From Deltaproteobacteria bacterium (GTDB lineage: Bacteria; Myxococcota_A; Polyangia; Haliangiales; Haliangiaceae): a stretch of DNA of 39,300 nucleotides. This document shows, piece by piece, positions 35,794 through 39,300 of this stretch. Location: positions 1 through 39,300 of the forward strand of contig JAFAOG010000036.1 of NCBI GenBank assembly GCA_019237945.1, in the 5' to 3' direction. Both the position numbers and the translations under genes were made by a program. Positions within the stretch are counted from its first letter, which is position 1. Each line of letters begins with the position of its first letter. The notes beneath the pieces are model-generated. The model made no database searches. It had not been told where the DNA came from and saw only the letters and a program-made list of their open reading frames with translations.

Positions 35794-36267
35794 CTACTTC
35801 GGCTGGTGGAACGCGCCTTCGTTGAAGACCATGTAGCCGAATGCACTTGCAAATGCGGCGCAGGAGGCATTCGCAGCCTCGGTGACGGCCTTCACGCTCT
35901 TCTCCGACGGCGCCTTCGTGTGCTCGAGCGAGGCCTGGCAGTTCTGCTCGAAGCCATGCTCGTTATAGAGCTTGAGCATGTCTTCCTTCATCACGCCGAT
36001 CCAGTGCTCGCGCTCGGTGTCGTCGACGGCGAGGTTCGTGTTCGCGAAGTACATCGTCGAGAAGATCTGCCAGAACTGCGCGTCCTTGAAGCAGTCCATC
36101 ACCTTGAAGTAGCACTGCGTGCAGAACTTCACGAGCGTCGGATCGGTCGCCGATCCGCTCGTCGAAACAGGTGGCGGTGGTGGTGGCGCAGGCGCGGGCG
36201 CGGGCTTCGGGTCGGAGGACTTCGAGCACGCGGTGACGAGAGCGAGCGCGACGAGCAAGCGGGTCAT
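35794..36267 (-). CDS. Small lipoprotein with Cys motif
   Basis: The 157-residue precursor has a lipoprotein signal (MTRLLVALALVTAC) and a Pro/Ala linker. A helical domain follows with LVKFCTQCYFKVMDCFKDAQFWQ (CxxC and a third Cys), then EREHWIGVMKEDMLKLYNE, QNCQASLEH and ANASCAAFASAFG. The cysteines probably form disulfides. I do not recognise the family. ATG 36267 overlaps the stop of the large repeat protein (ATGA), so the two are coupled and may form a complex in the envelope. Confidence 0.8.
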   Translation of the reverse strand: MTRLLVALALVTACSKSSDPKPAPAPAPPPPPPVSTSGSATDPTLVKFCTQCYFKVMDCFKDAQFWQIFSTMYFANTNLAVDDTEREHWIGVMKEDMLKLYNEHGFEQNCQASLEHTKAPSEKSVKAVTEAANASCAAFASAFGYMVFNEGAFHQPK

Positions 36268-38756
36268 GGCGTGGGCTCCTGGGTCATGTCGATCACGATC
36301 GAGGTGTCCTTCGCGCCGGCAACCGTGATCGGGCGCGAGACCCACTCGTCGCCGGGCTTGGCTTGCGCGCGATGCGCCCACAACACGTACGCGCCGGCCG
36401 GCACGTTGTCGAGCGTGAAGCGGCCGCCGTCGAGTGCCGTCGTCGTCGCCTCGGGCTTGAGTCCCTCGCCCGGCGCGCCGGCGCCCGGCAGCGTCAGCAC
36501 GATCACGCGATCGATCACCGGATGCTCGGGATCGACGAGCACGCCGCGCACGGTCCCGCGCGTCGGATCGCTGAGCACGATGTCGACCGTCGTCGCGCCG
36601 GGCGCGACCGCGACCCAGTCCGAGGTCGTCGATTCCGTCGACGCGCGCACGCGCATCACGGTGCCCTTCTTGACGACCGGCAGCGTGAACGATCCCTCGT
36701 CATCCGACGAGGCGTGCTGGTAGACGTCGGGCTTGTCGGCGGTCGCCATCGTGATGTCGGCGTTGCGCACGGGCTCGCCGGCCCGTGACAGCACGCGCCC
36801 GGTGATCGTCGTGCCGGTCGTCACCGTGATCGTGCCGAGATCGGTGACGCTTCCGCCGCGCACCTCGATCGGACGGCTCGTGCGCCACTCGACGATCCCC
36901 GGCCCCGTCACGGCGACGATGTACTTGTTCGCCGGCACGCCATCGATCTTCAGCGCGCCATCGGCGCTCTCGACCGGCCGTCCCGGCGGCATCGCCGCGT
37001 TCTGCATCGCCGGCTCGAACATCGCGAACGACACGACGTACGTCGAGACCGGGCGCCCGTCGCCGTCGACGACGCGACCGGTGATCGTGCCGAGCCCCGG
37101 CAACACCATCGTCACGTTCGAGCCGAGCGCGACCTTCTCCTTCCACACCGCCGAGTACTGCGGCGGCACGCTCGTCGCGCCGGGCCGCTGCGCGCGCAGC
37201 GTGTACACGCCCGGCGGCAGGCCCGCGACGCGGAACTTGCCATCGGCATCGCACAACGTCGCGCCGATCGACTTCGGCAGCGCGAGGCCACGCGACTCCG
37301 CCTCGGTCTTGACGAACTTGATCTCGCTGATGTCGGGCGCGATGAAGTAGCTGACGATCGCGAACGGCGCCGGGCCGGCATCCTCCTCGGTGACCGTGCC
37401 GGTGAGGACGCCGGTGTTCGCGAGGACGATGCGCACGCCCTGCTTGTCGGCGGTGCCGCGCATGTCGAGCTCGACGAGATCGCTCGACGCGTCGTCGGTC
37501 CACGCGGTCACCGCGAGCGGCATGCGATCGACACCGTCGAACGAGAACCGGCCCTCGGCATCGGTCGTCGTGCGCGAGCGATAGCTGTCGGAGAGCCGCG
37601 GGATGTGCTCCCAGCTCGGCTCGGTGACGATCACCTCGGCGCGCGGCGCGGGCTTGCCGTCGGCGGTGACGACGATGCCGCTGATCTTCGCGCCCGACTT
37701 CATGACGATCTGCACGCCCGTGCGCGGCTGGCCGATCGCGGTACGCACGCCACACGCCTGCGCGGTCAGATGCGACGGATGCACGGCGACGAGGCAGCCG
37801 AGCCCCGGCGGCACCGTCTTGTGAAACGCACCGGTCGCGTCGGTGACGGCCGCGATGTAGTGGCCGCCATCGGCGAGCGGCGTGACGAACGTGTAGGCGC
37901 CGTCGCGCTCGCCCTGCCCGGGCTCCCAGCCGACCTTCGCACCCGGAACCGGCACGCCGCGCTCGTCGATCACGCGCCCGCTGACCTCGCCGCCCGGCTG
38001 CAGATCGATCGTGACGTCCCAGTCGGAGAGCAGATGCTCGTTCGCGCGGATGTTGTCGAACGTGCCGGCGAAGCCGTCGGCGACCGCGTAGACGGGATGG
38101 TTGTCGATCCGCGCGACGCCCTTGAACCGCGCGACGCCCGCCGCATCGGTGCGCTCGAGCATGTACGCATCGGATGCGCCGAACAGCCCGCTGCCGATGC
38201 CGAGCTTGACCGTCGCGTCCGGAATCGGCTTGTGATCGACAGCGCTGCGCACATGGATCGCGAGCGCCGCCGACGGGAACACCATCAGCGTGACCGGCTG
38301 CGATCCGGCGACGAGGCGGACCGGCGTCGTCGGCGATACCGCGTCCTCGGTCTCGGCCTCGAGCAGGTAGTCGCCCTGCGCCTGCCGTGCGAGCGCGAAC
38401 GCTCCGTTCGCATCGGTGCGCGCGATCCGGCGCGTCATGCTCGCGTGCGGCGCGCCGCTCGGCCGCGACAAGAGGCGCACGGCCGCCCCTCCCGCTGCGC
38501 GACCGTCCGGATAGATGACGCGCCCCGCGAGCGTCAGCCCATCGGCAACGGCGCCGTCCTCGTCGGGCCCCTCATCGTCGAGCGCCGCGCGCGAGCTCGC
38601 ACGCAGCGCCGCTCCTCCGGCCCGTTCGCGGTCGGCGGCTGTCGTCGGTGTCGCCTCGTGCGAATCCCCCGATTCGCAGGCGAGGCGTCGCAGTCCGAAG
38701 ACCGCGAGAACGATCAGCAGCGCGACCGGCCACCAGCGGTATCGCTTGTTCCCCAT
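36264..38756 (-). CDS. Large envelope protein of carboxypeptidase-regulatory-like repeats
   Basis: The 830-residue protein has one N-terminal hydrophobic segment (WWPVALLIVLAVFGLRRLAC). A chain of transthyretin-like beta-sandwich repeats follows, recognisable by G(R/T)V-type openings and PxGxYxL endings: LAGRVIYPDGRAAGGA, VSGRVIDERGVPVPGA, ISGIVVTADGKPAPRA, LPPGVYTLRAQRPG, ITGRVVDGDGRPVSTY, ITGRVLSRAGEPVRNA and VPAGAYVLWAHR. At least six to seven such units are present. They are usually binding or spacer modules on cell-surface proteins. It could be anchored by the helix or lipidated at Cys27. The start ATG follows TGA-TACTGT by 15 nt, so the leader is short. It is cotranscribed with the small lipoprotein gene. 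Confidence 0.88.
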   Translation of the reverse strand: MGNKRYRWWPVALLIVLAVFGLRRLACESGDSHEATPTTAADRERAGGAALRASSRAALDDEGPDEDGAVADGLTLAGRVIYPDGRAAGGAAVRLLSRPSGAPHASMTRRIARTDANGAFALARQAQGDYLLEAETEDAVSPTTPVRLVAGSQPVTLMVFPSAALAIHVRSAVDHKPIPDATVKLGIGSGLFGASDAYMLERTDAAGVARFKGVARIDNHPVYAVADGFAGTFDNIRANEHLLSDWDVTIDLQPGGEVSGRVIDERGVPVPGAKVGWEPGQGERDGAYTFVTPLADGGHYIAAVTDATGAFHKTVPPGLGCLVAVHPSHLTAQACGVRTAIGQPRTGVQIVMKSGAKISGIVVTADGKPAPRAEVIVTEPSWEHIPRLSDSYRSRTTTDAEGRFSFDGVDRMPLAVTAWTDDASSDLVELDMRGTADKQGVRIVLANTGVLTGTVTEEDAGPAPFAIVSYFIAPDISEIKFVKTEAESRGLALPKSIGATLCDADGKFRVAGLPPGVYTLRAQRPGATSVPPQYSAVWKEKVALGSNVTMVLPGLGTITGRVVDGDGRPVSTYVVSFAMFEPAMQNAAMPPGRPVESADGALKIDGVPANKYIVAVTGPGIVEWRTSRPIEVRGGSVTDLGTITVTTGTTITGRVLSRAGEPVRNADITMATADKPDVYQHASSDDEGSFTLPVVKKGTVMRVRASTESTTSDWVAVAPGATTVDIVLSDPTRGTVRGVLVDPEHPVIDRVIVLTLPGAGAPGEGLKPEATTTALDGGRFTLDNVPAGAYVLWAHRAQAKPGDEWVSRPITVAGAKDTSIVIDMTQEPTP

Positions 38757-38771
38757 GCGACGCTGGCGGCG

Positions 38772-38777
38772 ACAGTA
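38772..38777 (-). promoter_or_regulatory. Extended -10 (TGA-TACTGT)
   Basis: On the minus strand TACTGT, preceded by TGA, ends 15 nt before the ATG at 38756. The leader would be about 8 nt, with no Shine-Dalgarno sequence in it. The element lies in the 32-nt gap after the Cys-rich gene, so the repeat protein has its own promoter. Confidence 0.45.
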
Positions 38778-38788
38778 TCAGCGAACGC

Positions 38789-39229
38789 TTACCAGGCGAG
38801 GCCGGAGAGCTTGTTCCAGCCCCAGCCGACCGCGCTCGTGACGCGCGAGAAGATGTTTGTCGCCGGCGTCGTGATGTAGCGGCCCGTCATGCACGAGGCC
38901 CACTTGCGGAGCGCGGGCGGGAACTTGTTCATCGCCTGCGACGAGAACATGCCGTACGTGCGCGTCGCGAGGTCGTGCTCGTAGCAAGCGCCGCCGGGGC
39001 CGTCGCCGTCGCAGTTGAAGCTGCAGCCCGGGCCGCACGCGCCCATGCAACCCGTCGACGTCGAGTAGTCCTCCGACGTGTGGTAGCTGTAGCTGCCCAT
39101 GCACTCGGCGTAGACCGACCCGTTGTTCAGCGTGCAGGCATCGGCGTTGGAGGCCTGCGCCTGGCGCGCCGTCGGCGCGGCAAAGGCGAGGAACGCGAAG
39201 GCGGCGAGGGCGAGCGTGGCTTTGGTCAT
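38789..39229 (-). CDS. Exported Cys-rich protein with phospholipase-A2-like HD motif
   Basis: The 146-residue precursor has a signal peptide (MTKATLALAAFAFLAFAAP, cleavage likely near AQAS). Nine cysteines include CTLNN, ECMGS, GCMGACGPGCSFNC and GACYEHDLATRTYG, then a single late Cys (KWASCMTG). A Gly-rich Cys cluster followed by CxxHD and an Arg/Tyr pair resembles the calcium loop and catalytic His-Asp helix of secreted phospholipases A2, including the prokaryotic type (CxxHDxxxRxY). The resemblance is short and the activity is a hypothesis. ATG 39229 has a Shine-Dalgarno sequence (GGAGA, 4-nt spacing). It would act outside the cell or in the periplasm. Confidence 0.75.
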   Translation of the reverse strand: MTKATLALAAFAFLAFAAPTARQAQASNADACTLNNGSVYAECMGSYSYHTSEDYSTSTGCMGACGPGCSFNCDGDGPGGACYEHDLATRTYGMFSSQAMNKFPPALRKWASCMTGRYITTPATNIFSRVTSAVGWGWNKLSGLAW

Positions 39230-39300
39230 CGTTTCTCCGAGGCGACGGGTGGAACCGGGTGGGCCACGAGCCCTTCAGCAAGTCGCGTGCGCGGCTAACC

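Overview
The window is GC-rich, gene-dense DNA, most consistent with a myxobacterium (Myxococcota, probably the Haliangiales/Kofleriaceae side). The evidence is a TIGR03001-type (Myxococcales) ECF sigma factor paired with a Ser/Thr kinase, a PilY1/minor-pilin operon, many lipoproteins and Cys-rich exported proteins of unknown function, and an NtrC-type two-component system. The placement is inference; there is no rRNA or tRNA gene in the window to fix it.

Layout. 1-3.6 kb: end of a Cys-rich exported protein, two small Pro-rich proteins, an ankyrin protein, a beta-propeller-like lipoprotein and a methyltransferase. 3.6-4.8 kb: urate hydroxylase PuuD. 5.0-5.9 kb: an exported HELSE protein. 5.9-9.7 kb: a HAD phosphatase divergent from an ECF sigma factor whose stop overlaps the start of a zinc-finger/kinase/sensor protein. 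9.7-12.9 kb: a lipoprotein, an aldo/keto reductase, a second methyltransferase and an outer-membrane protein. 12.9-18.55 kb: an operon of a DUF4159-like protein, a VWA/glutamine-amidotransferase-like membrane protein and two unknown proteins. 18.57-18.99 kb: a rhodanese lipoprotein interrupted by an in-frame TGA. 19.0-20.5 kb: an ArsR/AHSA1 pair and a Wza-like lipoprotein. 20.5-23.5 kb: an active/inactive M16 peptidase pair. 23.6-30.2 kb: pilY1 followed by five prepilin-like genes, all with overlapping starts and stops. 30.2-35.7 kb: a zinc-ribbon protein converging on a five-gene minus-strand operon (small exported protein, TPR protein, TPR/beta-barrel protein, histidine kinase, response regulator). 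35.8-39.2 kb: a repeat-built envelope protein with a lipoprotein, and a Cys-rich protein with a phospholipase-A2-like HD motif.

Two patterns stand out. First, at least eight transcription units have a TAnnnT -10 hexamer ending only 6-8 nt before the start codon, often preceded by TGn, so transcription would begin at or next to the start codon (leaderless mRNAs). Downstream genes in operons instead use Shine-Dalgarno sequences or ATGA/GTGA/TGATG overlaps. Second, the rhodanese gene reads straight through its TGA into the rest of the domain. The TGA sits where relatives tend to have Cys, forms a UxxC motif, and is followed 20 nt later by a perfect 7-bp hairpin with a CGGGC loop. This is a strong candidate for a selenocysteine codon with a bacterial SECIS element.
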